Part shown: positions 36,601-47,184 of the stretch, piece after piece
Numbering within the stretch: the stretch's first letter is position 1
Layout of the letters: every line of letters begins with the position of its first letter
Assembly (NCBI GenBank): GCA_003952965.2
Contig: CM025851.1
Location: 10,649,334-10,713,333, forward strand
Length of the DNA stretch: 64,000 bases
Source of the DNA: Morella rubra
Lineage: Eukaryota > Streptophyta > Magnoliopsida > Fagales > Myricaceae
Direction of reading: 5' to 3'
Program-made: the position numbers and the translations under genes
Notes under the pieces: model-generated
What the model was told of the DNA's origin: nothing
What the model saw: only the letters and a program-made list of their open reading frames with translations
Database searches by the model: none

Positions 36601-39600
36601 TCAGCGGACTTTAACTAACTCAATATCATATACCAGCCATGAGTTTGGTGGTACGTTTTCACCGTATCCTTGTGTCCCAAAACTGCAAAACAGGCACAGC
36701 ATGTCAAAGCAAGGTACAGAAAACCCAAATAAAGTTGCAGCAAGAAAATAGGCTGCAATACTAGGTCGAAGAATACGATCACATACCCCTCTGATGGTGG
36801 GATGATAAGTCTTCTCTTTTCACCTACTAACATACCTGAGAAAGATGCACACTAGTAGTCAGCTCAAGAGTAACAAATAAAAGTTCGGTCAGGATAACAA
36901 AATCATCTCAAAGGGAGTACCATCAAGACCGATATCCCAACCCGATATAACTTTTCCCACACCTGCAAGAAGCCATGAATTAAACTATGTAACAGGACTG
37001 CAAAATATCTGTGAAAACCATGATTCTCTCTCGTATGAAATTACCTAGGCGGAACTTATAGGGAGCACTACCAACGTTTGAGTCAAACAATTCACCATTC
37101 TTTTTCAACCTGCCATTGTAATTGATGCTGATCTGGAACCAAACAAAAACCATATCAATTACTATTTTCCCAAAATACACTTCTTCGCTCATCACAGGAT
37201 ATGTTCAAGATGAGACTATTTTTTCTGGTAAAAGAAATTGAAATTGCTGTTTCTTTCATTACTTTGGATTGGAAGCTAGATACTGTGCAAAAACCACTTT
37301 AAAATTAACATCATCAATAAAGCATCTGAACACAACGGGACTTAACCTTTTTCCCTGAAGCAGCGACTTTGCCATCTGGCTTCCCCATTTCTAGCACCTC
37401 AATAGTTACTCCGTTGGACAATACCTGAACTTGAGAAGACCTGTCATCAGTTTTCTTGTCCAATGGCACAAGAGGCATCTTCATGTTCACAGTTTCCCCG
37501 TTCTTCTCAGTTTTACTCTTTCTCTTTGTTTTCTTAATGTTCTTGTCCTCAGAGTTGGTTTCATCAGCAAATTGATGAGCATTGCCGTCGAAACTCCTGT
37601 ATAAAATATTAGAATGATACAAAAGAAAAGCATTCAGTAAATAAAGAGGCTTACAATCCGAAGATCTAGAAAGACTAGAGAACTGGCAAAGTAGTTGCCT
37701 CGACAGACAAGAGTGCTTACAAGTGGGCCTCTCAAATTTAGGTAGTTTTTTATTTACCTTTGTTTTTAAGGGGAGGGGTTCATGCAAGTTCTGTGTCTGT
37801 CTCTATGCATTTTTATACAAATGAGGCTCTGAAAGGATACTAACCAGTCATTGTCTGGATTCTGATTTTGCTGAGCTCTATCTTCTCTGACAACATTGTT
37901 ATGCTCACTGCCAGCTTTAGAAATCTTGATATCCCTTGCCTGTTGTGTACTCCTCTTCTTAGGTGTTTCACCAACTTCAGCAGAAGGCAGCAAAAGATTT
38001 TCAGGCAGTTCAGCTTCCCTGCTAAGATCAACAAACTGAAGTCTCAGTTAACCCTCTCAACAAGAGGAATAATATGTATCAATGCTTGAAGGCCAGTACA
38101 TTTATATGTTACATTATACCACATATTACAGAAACACTCACTTTTCATTGGCTGTCTTTGCACTCATAGAAAAATCTAGGACCAACTTGGCAGCCTTCAA
38201 ATCATCTTGCTGCACTTTATTCTCTGCAACAATACTGCCGCCCTTACTGTCAGCTTCGGAAGCTTTCCCCTCCCTGTGCTGTTCTTTCCTTTTTTTCTTT
38301 GGTCTCTCACCATCTTCAGGTCCCACTTCAGTGCAAGGCAGCAAAACAGTATCAGTATCTGGCACATCTGATCCCCTGCTTAAGTAAATTAAAACAACAC
38401 AAACATGAAGAAACAGAATCCCAAAAGACCATATGATTGAGAATTGTGTATTTAAATTACGTATTATGGTCAAGTAACTCAAAAAAATGAACACAAACTG
38501 ACTGACTTGTAATCAGCTGCCTTCCATCCTTGTCGATCTTTCACAGACAAATTGTGCCCCACATTATTGGTCCTTGCCTCGTCTTTCAGGTCATTTTTCT
38601 CGTCAAGGATAAAACGACTCTTGACATTATCAGCTTTGAACGGTTTCTCCTCCTTGGACCGCTCTTTTCTTTTCTTCTTTGGCTTTCCTCCATTTTCAGG
38701 GCCCACTTCAGAAGAAGGTGGCACGGGATCAATTGGAATGTTAGACTGCCTGCACCAAGCATGCCGAACAAGATGACCTTTGTGTCTTGATGTTGTTCAC
38801 CATAAATGAAAGTGACAAAGGGATAAAAAGAAACTTCTTTCAAAACAAAATAAAAAACTTGCACATTAAAATGCATCTCATTGTTGTTGTGTGCAAAAAT
38901 ATACCACTTTTTTACAGACCAAGTAGATTTTTAAACGAGCTAAATCATATCAAGCAGTTATTCATGAGTCTCACCTTTTTGGCTGACCATTCACAAGACA
39001 ATCAGCTTTTCTTTTTGGGTCAGTGGCATGATTAACATTGCCTTCTGTCATCTTATAACTGGTTTCACATGTTCCCTTGTCAGCTCTGCCCTCTAAATTG
39101 TCTATTGTTTTGTTTGTGGTGGTTTTGGGCTCACCATCTACAAAGACATCACAGGCTTTTCTATGGAGTTGTATAGCATAATCTCCATCATCTTCTGTCT
39201 CCTTGTCACTTGTTGCACCAGTTCCCGCATTCGTTTTGCCCCGTACTTCCTCTGTTTTTTCTAGAATAATTGCTGGATGACCAGCTACAACATTGTCAGC
39301 TTTTCTTGTTGGTTCAATAACATAGTTTCCATCATCTTCTGCCTTCTTATCACCGGTTTCACTAGTTTCCATGTCAGCTTTGCCTTCTACTTCCTCTGTT
39401 GTTTTCTCTGGAGTGGTTTTACTCTTGTAGACAGAAGATATCGGCATCCTGTCTTCATCTTCACTTTGAAATAATGGCACACCACTGCTACCATTTACAA
39501 TATTTTGTTGTTGACAAGATTCCTCATCGTCAGACTCACTCATTTGGTATGTCTTCCTAAGCCGTCTACGGCTCTGCTTGCGACTTTTACGTTTCTTGTT

Positions 39601-41985
39601 ATCCAACATCTCTGCAACCAGAACCACCACAAAAAAAAAAAAATTGGAGCAAAAAAAAATGCTATTCATAAACATCTAATAAGCATGGACTATTGAATGG
39701 ACTTCTAGACAAACATACTCAATCAACATAAATGTTGCAGAACATCATATAATGCACAGAAACATGCAATGATAATAATGGTGATCTTGTTATGGATCAT
39801 TTTGGGAGTATGAAATCCGTCTCACATTGATAGTATGGGATGCCAATGTGGGATTTATATACCTTGGGCTCCCTCCTCCTTTGAGCTAACTTTTAGAGGT
39901 AAGTTCTCCTAAGAAATATAACAAATGGCATTAGACCCTACATCATGCCCCCCAATTGCAATCGTGTGGCACGGGGGTGACGCCGGTATTGCAGTGTTAG
40001 CCCAGGACTAGGAAGACCTAGTGCACTGGCAGCCCGCGTGGGTGCCAGGGCTGGGAGCATGTTGGAATGTTGTAGACTATGTGAGAGTATGTAATTCATC
40101 TCACATAGGTAGTATTATCAACAACCAGCCCAAAAACCCTATTTGGATCTATTTGGATCTGATGCATAAAGATATTCTATCTGAAATTTGACCTTCTTTC
40201 TTTGTTTTTTTTCTGTGTGTGTGTGTGTGTTGGTTTGGGGGGGGAGTATGCTGATATACAAAATGATTTGAAAGAGCTATATGCATTCATACAAACACGT
40301 ACCAAATTGGAGGACCTCACTCCCCTACTATCCTCTTTTCCCTTTTAATTTCTTTTTGAGAGCATGGTTCACTAATGCAATGAATGCTTGTGGGATTATC
40401 ACACAACTCATTCAGATCACCTAGCCAAACTCCCCCATCATATGTACGGTGCTTCAACCATAGTTGAATTCCAGCAACAATAATAATTTTGATGGTTGTA
40501 ACCACCATAAAGAAAAGAAGCTCATCAGTGGAAGTAAATCAACTCCAGAAAAAACCAATTGCTTCATGCATGTAACAGCAAACCATATATTTGCTTCAAT
40601 ATGAATACTTAAATCATAATTATGAAATAGACACAGACATTAAAAATAAGAAGTGTGTATTGTCCACCCCACCAGGTTATCCACAAATATGGCATAAAAG
40701 GGAGTAAAGCTAACATTGCAGGAGAATTTTAGCTTCCTGTATGGAACATTCGTGTGGACAAAAAGAGTCTCTAGAATTTCTTGACATACCTCCACCATCA
40801 GAAATTGGAGAAGGTGCATAGACATCTGGCTCATCATCGTCAATAAAACTATCCTCATACTCATCTTCATTACTATCCTCAGATCTCTCTGTTTCCGTGT
40901 CAGCAATATCTTCTCCATTGGGTTCTCTTGCCATTATCGTGAAGGAAAAATAAAGAAACCCTTAGAATGGGATATAAAAAAAATGGTGAGTAAACTCTTT
41001 CTACCACTGTCCCTCCATTTGAAAGCTAGTAAGAGAGAAAATCAGGTACCATATTTTTTGGCTTCCCTGAAATGAAAAGCTCAGCTTGACTGATCAAATA
41101 AATTTACTAGGCACAGCAAGTTCAATGATTCCATGTTGTGAGATTTAACAGCAACCACAGTCTACTTCCCCTACTTTTCCCAAACAACCAAATAGATAGA
41201 GGGTGCATAAATGATTTAACTAAAAAATATCATGCCATGAACAATCTTCAAACCTCAATGTTCAAAATGATAAAGGATACAAATCGTGCTCGCCGCCTCT
41301 CAAAAAGTAACCAGTGAGGAAAACACTCCGAGGACCAAGAACTGAGAAAATAACGTCATCAGCCTCCTCAAATTCCAAATTTAGCTGCACGGACTCAGCA
41401 CTCACAGGATACAAAGCGCAAAGATAAACAGGACTCTTGTTTCCGACATTACACTGAAGTACACTTTTATCTGTGGCAGTGCCAAGCGCCAGAGTTGCCT
41501 GAGAAAACCATGACACACATCATTGATCCCTACAGGAAAACCACAGTTCAGGAAACCTCTAAAGCTCTCCAATCTCACATGACACAAAAGCAAAAGTAAG
41601 CTCACATCCCATAATCTTGTCTTTGTTCCCATTTCATGTACCATATTTGGTCAAAATTGCAAAATAAAGCTCAAATAACGCTGAGCTGTCCACAAATAGA
41701 CTCATCAAACACCAACAAATAGTATAGAGTTAGAAGTTTTGACTCAGAATACCATCACAACAAATAGAGACGAAAAAGAGACTGACAAGCTCTGGAGGAA
41801 ACTAGTACCATTGATATATGGAGCCGTCCTTTCAAGTCGTCATATTTATGAGTTATAGGCTTCCCAGGTTTCACTTCGATACCTAACAGATTTCACGTTA
41901 CCGCATATTATCAGGCACAACAACGATTTTTTTGTTCTTTTAATTGCTTTTTGTGTGAGTGGGGAGACTTACCCCAGAAAGCCAT
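36601..41985 (-). CDS. FKBP43: Nuclear FKBP-type prolyl isomerase with nucleoplasmin-like N-domain, FKBP43-like
   Basis: Multidomain nuclear FKBPs join an N-terminal nucleoplasmin-like domain, which acts in histone binding, to a C-terminal peptidyl-prolyl isomerase. Thirteen minus-strand exons join in phase: 41973-41985, 41809-41882, 41281-41498, 40790-40926, 38975-39611, 38507-38749, 38142-38375, 37845-38018, 37347-37596, 37045-37132, 36921-36962, 36787-36835, 36601-36682. This gives 746 residues against about 500 for Arabidopsis FKBP43. The N-domain begins [13 protein letters not shown] and holds [19 protein letters not shown] and [20 protein letters not shown], closest in memory to FKBP43. 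An acidic stretch and a basic [16 protein letters not shown] nuclear signal follow, then two sets of internal repeats that explain the extra length. The isomerase domain shows [38 protein letters not shown] and [17 protein letters not shown]12's active-site Tyr82 appears replaced by Phe. Exon joins were read by eye. Confidence 0.9.
39790..40125. mobile_element. TRIM-like or LTR retrotransposon remnant in an FKBP43 intron
   Basis: Two similar stretches of about 30 bp (39806-39838 and 40082-40112, GAGTATGNAATNC..TCTCACAT..TAGTAT) flank about 270 bp containing TTATATACCTTGGGCTCC and CTCCTTTGAGCTAACTTTTA. Those phrases are typical of many dicot LTRs with a TATA box and start region. A TGTTGGAATGTTG LTR-like start begins at about 40061. 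There is no coding capacity and the ends are not sharply defined. Confidence 0.45.
40213..40246. repeat. GT microsatellite with G run, FKBP43 intron
   Basis: About nine GT units are followed by TTGGTTT and a G run, within the intron that also carries the LTR-like remnant. Confidence 0.85.
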
Positions 41986-42026
41986 TTTCCGGAACAGAAA
42001 TCAGCGGTCGATCAGCCGCGTTTCTA

Positions 42027-42083
42027 AAACCCTAGAACAAGCCAATCGGTCTTTTTCTCTTCTCCAGGTCTATTAAACCCTAG
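42027..42083. promoter_or_regulatory. Two telobox-like motifs upstream of FKBP43
   Basis: AAACCCTAG occurs at 42027-42035 and again at 42075-42083, 42 to 98 bases upstream of the FKBP43 start, probably in its leader. Teloboxes are common near starts of plant translation, ribosome and nuclear housekeeping genes. Confidence 0.5.
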
Positions 42084-42729
42084 AAGAACCACAGGTCAGC
42101 TCGTTCTTCTCGCTGTCCAGGTCGTAGAAGGAGGGTACGGGCTGCCTCTTAGAACTCAAAGCCCAACGTTGCTTATATTTTACAGTGGGACCCACCCAGA
42201 AGCGCACTGTGTGAATTTAGCGCCAACCCAGCAACGCTAGCTTAAGGCTCAGCGCGGGACCTGAGAATTCGTATCTTCCTTTGGTTCCCCGGTTTTAAAT
42301 TTCACAACGCTGTCGTAAGTTAAATAAATGGTCTCGAGTGCGACTCTTCTCCGAGAATTTTTTTTTTTTTTTATAAAGTATAGTTGGTAAAAAAAATATT
42401 AAGAGAAATGATTTAGATGAATTTTTTTATATTAATTTATAATAAAAAAAAGTAATTTAAAATAATAGACAAATTATTTTGTAATTATATTATTAATTAA
42501 ATTTTTTGAAGTTAGATTAAAATAATTAATTGCAACATGCATTAGAATTTTGATCTATAGTTATAAAATTATTTAAAAATCGTTATAATTTAAAACTTGA
42601 GCCACTGGAAAATTTAGTAATCTCCACTTCCTCTCATACTTACTGAAACTTCTTAAATTAAATCTAAGAAACGAGAAAATTGGGTTGGACATTAAATATG
42701 AGTTCCAATCGTCTAACAATGCAGTTAAG
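42084..42729. other. FKBP43 promoter side and AT-rich spacer
   Basis: The first 200 bases are the likely FKBP43 promoter. The stretch 42360-42600 is strongly AT-rich without visible features. Confidence 0.4.
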
Positions 42730-42736
42730 TTTAACT
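42730..42736 (-). terminator. U2 snRNA 3' box
   Basis: On the minus strand AGTTAAA follows the RNA's 3' end by about eight bases, matching the plant snRNA 3'-end signal CA(N)3-10 AGTNNAA. Confidence 0.75.
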
Positions 42737-42744
42737 CGGTTTGG

Positions 42745-42940
42745 GTGGGGTGCGCCAGGCCCGTGCAGCAGTGCAACGCATGGGCGACGCTCGAAGGCCC
42801 CAGTAGCAAGCTACTGTCGTGGGCTTTCCCCCTCAAGAAATTAATTTAATATCATGTGATCCGATGGATCACGTATCAGATATTAAACTGATAAGAACAG
42901 ATACTACACTTGATCTTAGCCAAAAGGCCGAGAAAGGTAT
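42745..42940 (-). ncRNA. U2: U2 spliceosomal snRNA
   Basis: The minus strand starts ATACCTTTCTCGGCCTTTTG and runs on through GCTAAGATCAAGTGTAGTATC, the part of U2 that pairs with U6 and the intron branch point. The Sm-site region (TTAATTTCTTGA) and the stem III-IV sequence (GGGGCCTTCGAGC, TGCACTGCTGCACGGGCC) follow, and the RNA ends near CGCACCCCACCC. The length of 196 nt is that of plant U2. A plant-type upstream sequence element, TATA box and 3' box are all in place, so this looks like a functional gene. The exact 3' end is uncertain by a base or two. Confidence 0.97.
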
Positions 42941-42964
42941 GAGGTGGTTGGACTCTCCTTGTCT

Positions 42965-43016
42965 CTTTTATTAGTCGGTCTCTCTTTCAGCTGCTTTTAT
43001 TCTCTCCGTGTGGGAC
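42965..43016 (-). promoter_or_regulatory. Plant snRNA promoter: USE and TATA box of the U2 gene
   Basis: The upstream sequence element GTCCCACACGG (43006-43016) matches RTCCCACATCG at 9 of 11 positions. A TATA-like CTAATAAAAG lies at 42965-42974, about 25-34 bases before the RNA start. The 31-base gap between the two fits the wider spacing of polymerase II snRNA promoters rather than the shorter polymerase III (U6) spacing. Confidence 0.85.
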
Positions 43017-43255
43017 TAATATATCGTGCAAGGGAGAGTTCTTCACAACATCCAAAACAACTAAGCAATTACGGAGGTGTGCGACTAATATGAATGATGG
43101 TGTATTCATGTGAAGCTGTTGTTTCGATTCGAATGTCAATAATTTCTGATGTAAAAGCGATCGATGAAAGTGAGAAGTCAGAGAGACGCTCTTTTTATTT
43201 GTCAACCGTATCGATTAAATGTTTGAACTGAAGAACACCAGAAAAAAAAAAATAG

Positions 43256-43646
43256 TTAAATACACTTTGCCCCCTTTATCTTTAGGGTCATTTATACTTT
43301 ACACTCCGATGTATTATTTTTGACACATTGGACCCTTAACTTACACATTTTTTCACTTTGGACCCCGCACCTAAATTGCCGTTAATTTAGATGGATTCCG
43401 TCAAAACGTGGGGTGCAATGTGCACATACGCCCAAATATCGAGGGTGCAAAGTGTACATACGCCAAAAGATAAAATGAACAATGTGTAAAAATTTTGACG
43501 GAATCCGTCTAAATTAATGGGCAATTTGGGTGCGGGGTCCAAAGTGAAAAAATGTGTAAGTTAAGGGGTCTAATGTGTAAAAAATAATACATCGAGGTGT
43601 AAAGTGTAAATGATTCCAAAGATAAAGGTGGCAAAGTGTATTTAAC
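43256..43646. mobile_element. Foldback MITE (long terminal inverted repeats)
   Basis: Starting GTTAAATACACTTTGCC, the first arm of about 155 bp returns almost exactly inverted in the second half (ending GGCAAAGTGTATTTAAC). It includes shared words for GGACCCCGCACC and GGATTCCGTC. About 80 bp of unrelated DNA lies between the arms, and it has no open frame. Poly-A flanks on both sides may hide the target duplication. The form fits a Mutator-type or other foldback MITE. Confidence 0.88.
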
Positions 43647-44572
43647 CCAAAAAAAAAGACGACTATATCTAGGACATATTCATTTTGGTGAATATTTTAG
43701 AATTTGAATCAAACTCTCTAAAATTACAATCTCAATATTATTTCTACACAAATACCAATAAAACTTCAACATTACCTAAATATTCACACCATACTTAAAA
43801 TTCTTAAAATTTTATCAAAAAGAACATGCCCTTATTTTAAAATCTAGAACAAGAAAGCAGATTGTAGAGCCATCTTCCACTTGCATTTATGAAAGCTCTT
43901 TCAAAGTTTATTTTTATGTGTGATTGATTAATTGATCAATTTGGTCTGTCCATAAAACCATATTATGTAGTCATTTCAAGCTATATTTTCCCAAACTCTC
44001 AAATAGTTTCTCTTATTCTTAAACATACTTTCTGGTATAGTTAAGTGGTAAAAGTGTGATTTGTTTTATTAACCTTTTTAATAGTTAAAGGGTCCCTTCT
44101 GTTTATTTGATTACTATTCCAATTAAAAACTTTATTTATTAAAAGGATTAAATCCTTTATCTCTTAATACAAGATTCAAGGAAGAATAGATATTCTAGTG
44201 ATTTCTATTCAAAAAAATCAATTAGAAAATAAAAAATTAGATTATGAAATTATGGAATATGAAATGCAAGAGGTCTTGAAAATCAGTTTCTTTTTGACGA
44301 TGAAAATAGTTTTTTTTTTTTTTTTTTTTTAATGATACGTGAAATTAATTCTTCCACAGTCAATTGTCTAAAAGGGCAATAAAACATATATTACTATAAG
44401 AACTCAATGATTTGAATAAATTGTTCTTTCCTTAACCCTCGCTCTCACTGTTTTTTTTTTTTTTTCATGTTTGCATTCTCCATTATTTGTTCCTCTAGTC
44501 TGGTTCTCGCGCAGTGCTAAGAGCATATGTTTCACTTATAAAATTTATATTCAAATTATGATTAACAGAAAT
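43647..44572. other. AT-rich spacer before the tRNA
   Basis: I see no gene. There are T runs near 44311-44331 and 44451-44465. Confidence 0.5.
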
Positions 44573-44645
44573 GCCCGTCTAGCTCAGTTGGTAGAGCGCA
44601 AGGCTCTTAACCTTGTGGTCGTGGGTTCGAGCCCCACGGTGGGCG
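44573..44645 (+). tRNA. tRNA-Lys (anticodon CUU)
   Basis: These 73 bases fold as a full cloverleaf: acceptor stem GCCCGTC against GGTGGGC, D-arm with the internal A-box TAGCTCAGTTGG, anticodon stem CAAGG/CCTTG around loop CTCTTAA (anticodon CTT), and T-arm GTGGG TTCGAGC CCCAC with the B-box. The discriminator is G and no intron is present. T-rich DNA follows and can end polymerase III transcription. Confidence 0.97.
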
Positions 44646-45399
44646 GTTTACGTTGCTTTATTTTATGTTTATTTTTTTCGTTTTTACATATAGCCAGTAT
44701 TGAGCACTTCTCAGGTCCATGTCAAAGTAAAAACGACATCTCACCGCAGGCCCAGCAGCACACGATCTCTCCACAACCCATTGTTCCCAAAAGTTCGATT
44801 TGGGCCGAAGGCTAATTCGAGCTACTGCAATCCACAATGTGAGTTCTAAATGAACATCACTCAGACGTGGTTCCCTCGTGAATTATATAACATCATTCGC
44901 CGCGTATATAAAGCAAGGCAGAATTTTATAGAAAAGGAAGCTCAGTAACACACTTTTACTGTTAACTGCAGCCTATATAAACTACCATTCAAAAAGCACC
45001 TCTCATGCCTTTCATCAGACTATCGAAAGGAAAGGCATATTGCGTCGTCATCAGGTTCAAGCACTTAGTTCTGTTCCAATGATACGTCTAAACATTGAAA
45101 CTAATCTTCCATCACCCTATAATGTTATGCTAAGGATAGCCAAAACCAACCTCAAGTATCTACCTGTGTGCAAACTTTGTTACCAAAATTTCTGTCCAAT
45201 CAAACTATGCAAGTGAAAAGAAAATTCTGATATCTCCATTTCTGCGCTCGTAGAGACCCTGCATATTACGTTTCAGCAAAAGCATAGCTCGTATCGAGGA
45301 AGGAGTTGGAACTGTGAAACCCTTCGAGCAACTAAGGCTCGTAACCAGAGCTTCTTCATGCAATGCTTCAGGTAAGTCAACCGACGGAATCCAATAGAA
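44646..45399. other. Spacer between tRNA-Lys and the TBL2-like gene
   Basis: No coding sequence is seen; the right part is the probable 3' UTR of the TBL2-like gene. Confidence 0.5.
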
Positions 45400-47150
45400 T
45401 TAATGAATTGAGGGAGCCGCCCACAGCTTCACTTTCTTGTCAACACTGCCTGTGGCTAAAACGAAAACTTCTCCATCTCCTGCAGAAGAATAAACGTGTT
45501 GCGTGGTTTACATCAAATACATGTCTTTAAAAGGGAAAATAGAAAAGGAAAAGGGACAAAAACTACAAAGACATGGTTGAGAAATTCAGGCAAGTTGACC
45601 AAATCATGACTTGCAAGTGCATAAGCGGGCTCAGGATCAGCTTTTAATGTATGAATAATTATCGGTTTCAACTTCATGATACTGTGAACATTCAAAGAAA
45701 TTAATATGCTGCAGGATACTGGATCCATTTATAACTGATCCATAAAGTTTCCTTCGTCTCCTAAGGACCTTTAAGTCTACACAACTGAATAGAAGCACAT
45801 TCGTGTTTCATTGACCACACTTGAACATCTTTGGCCAAAAATCATTTAGGCTTGTCAGATTTATGCATTAGAAGAGAGAATTTGCGCAGAGGGATTTGCC
45901 TAACTTCAGAACTTGATCGGTGGGGTTGAACCGAGTTCTGAACTTATAAGAGAAGAGGATAAAGAAGAGAAGCTTCTATCTGAGAACTTCTTGGAAGATA
46001 TTAATGCTTGAATTCATCCATGGATCAAGAACAGGAAAGTCATAAAAATGTACAGATAATTCACGTATGCTACATAAGGAAGGCAATTTACCCATAGGAA
46101 TCATCTTGGGTGCCCATGAGATGCATGTGATGTCACCTGCATGATAGACTGTAGTCAATACAAGATTTATAAGCATTAAGTGCAATTTTATTTGAACAGA
46201 GTATTACTCTGTACACATGTTACAGAGCTACAGAGAAAATTAATGGCTAATTCATATAAGGGTAAAGATGGGGTTGCATGTTTGATACAGACAACAATGT
46301 TTAATATTAAAAACAGCTAAAACGATCCAAATGCAGAGTACTGATCACCGAATAACTAGAAAATGTACCAGGATAAAAATAAAACTCGATAAAGCACAGA
46401 TAGGACACCAACTACAATTTTCACAGCCAGTATTGAGCTAGATTGTGTCATGTAGAACTGAGGTTCCCACAAAAATTCACATCATAGCAACAAATCTATA
46501 CAGTGGCTGGTACAGGATGAGAATAGTTTCTTTTATCACCTAGATTTGCAATTACGATAATAGCAGGAAATAGTGAATAAAAACATGAAGAAGAACGCAT
46601 CGAGCTAATTAATACCGTCATGTGCTTTATCAGCTGTGTCCAAAACCTTCCCAGTTTCTACACATAACCACTGCAATGTAGAACCGTGGGTTGCTGCCAA
46701 TATCCTTCCGTCGGGGGCTATACAGAGACGATCATAGTGCAAAGTAGCACCGCTTGAATCATGAAGTGGAATTGGAAACACCTTCAGAGTTTTCGGATCC
46801 TCATCAAGATGATACCGAACTTCAAGAGTGCAGATTAATGATGGTCAACAGAGACAAGAATGAGACATCGTAACCACAAGAAACTATTCAGCATAAAACT
46901 TAAAGGTAGATAACTTAGGGCATTAAGGGTGCATATAAGAGAACTACTTCTGTTCAAAATTAAAGATCCTTTAGCCCAACACCTGGGGGGAAACTTGAGA
47001 CCTCTACCAAGTGAAATTCATATGCACCAGAGAGCTGGAAACCTAATTCAACATCCATAATTTGATGTGCCGTCATACACTAGCGTACTAAAAGACTATA
47101 ATAGTAGAGTTGACAAGTTAAAGATTGACCATTGTGCATGGGTGGGAGTA

Positions 47151-47184
<34 letters not shown>

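Noticed and set aside
42573-42836. Minus-strand frame over the U2 region
   Set aside because: It overlaps the 3' half of the U2 snRNA, a non-coding gene.
44471-44815. 114-codon + strand frame
   Set aside because: It runs straight through the tRNA-Lys gene; the middle part is translated tRNA.
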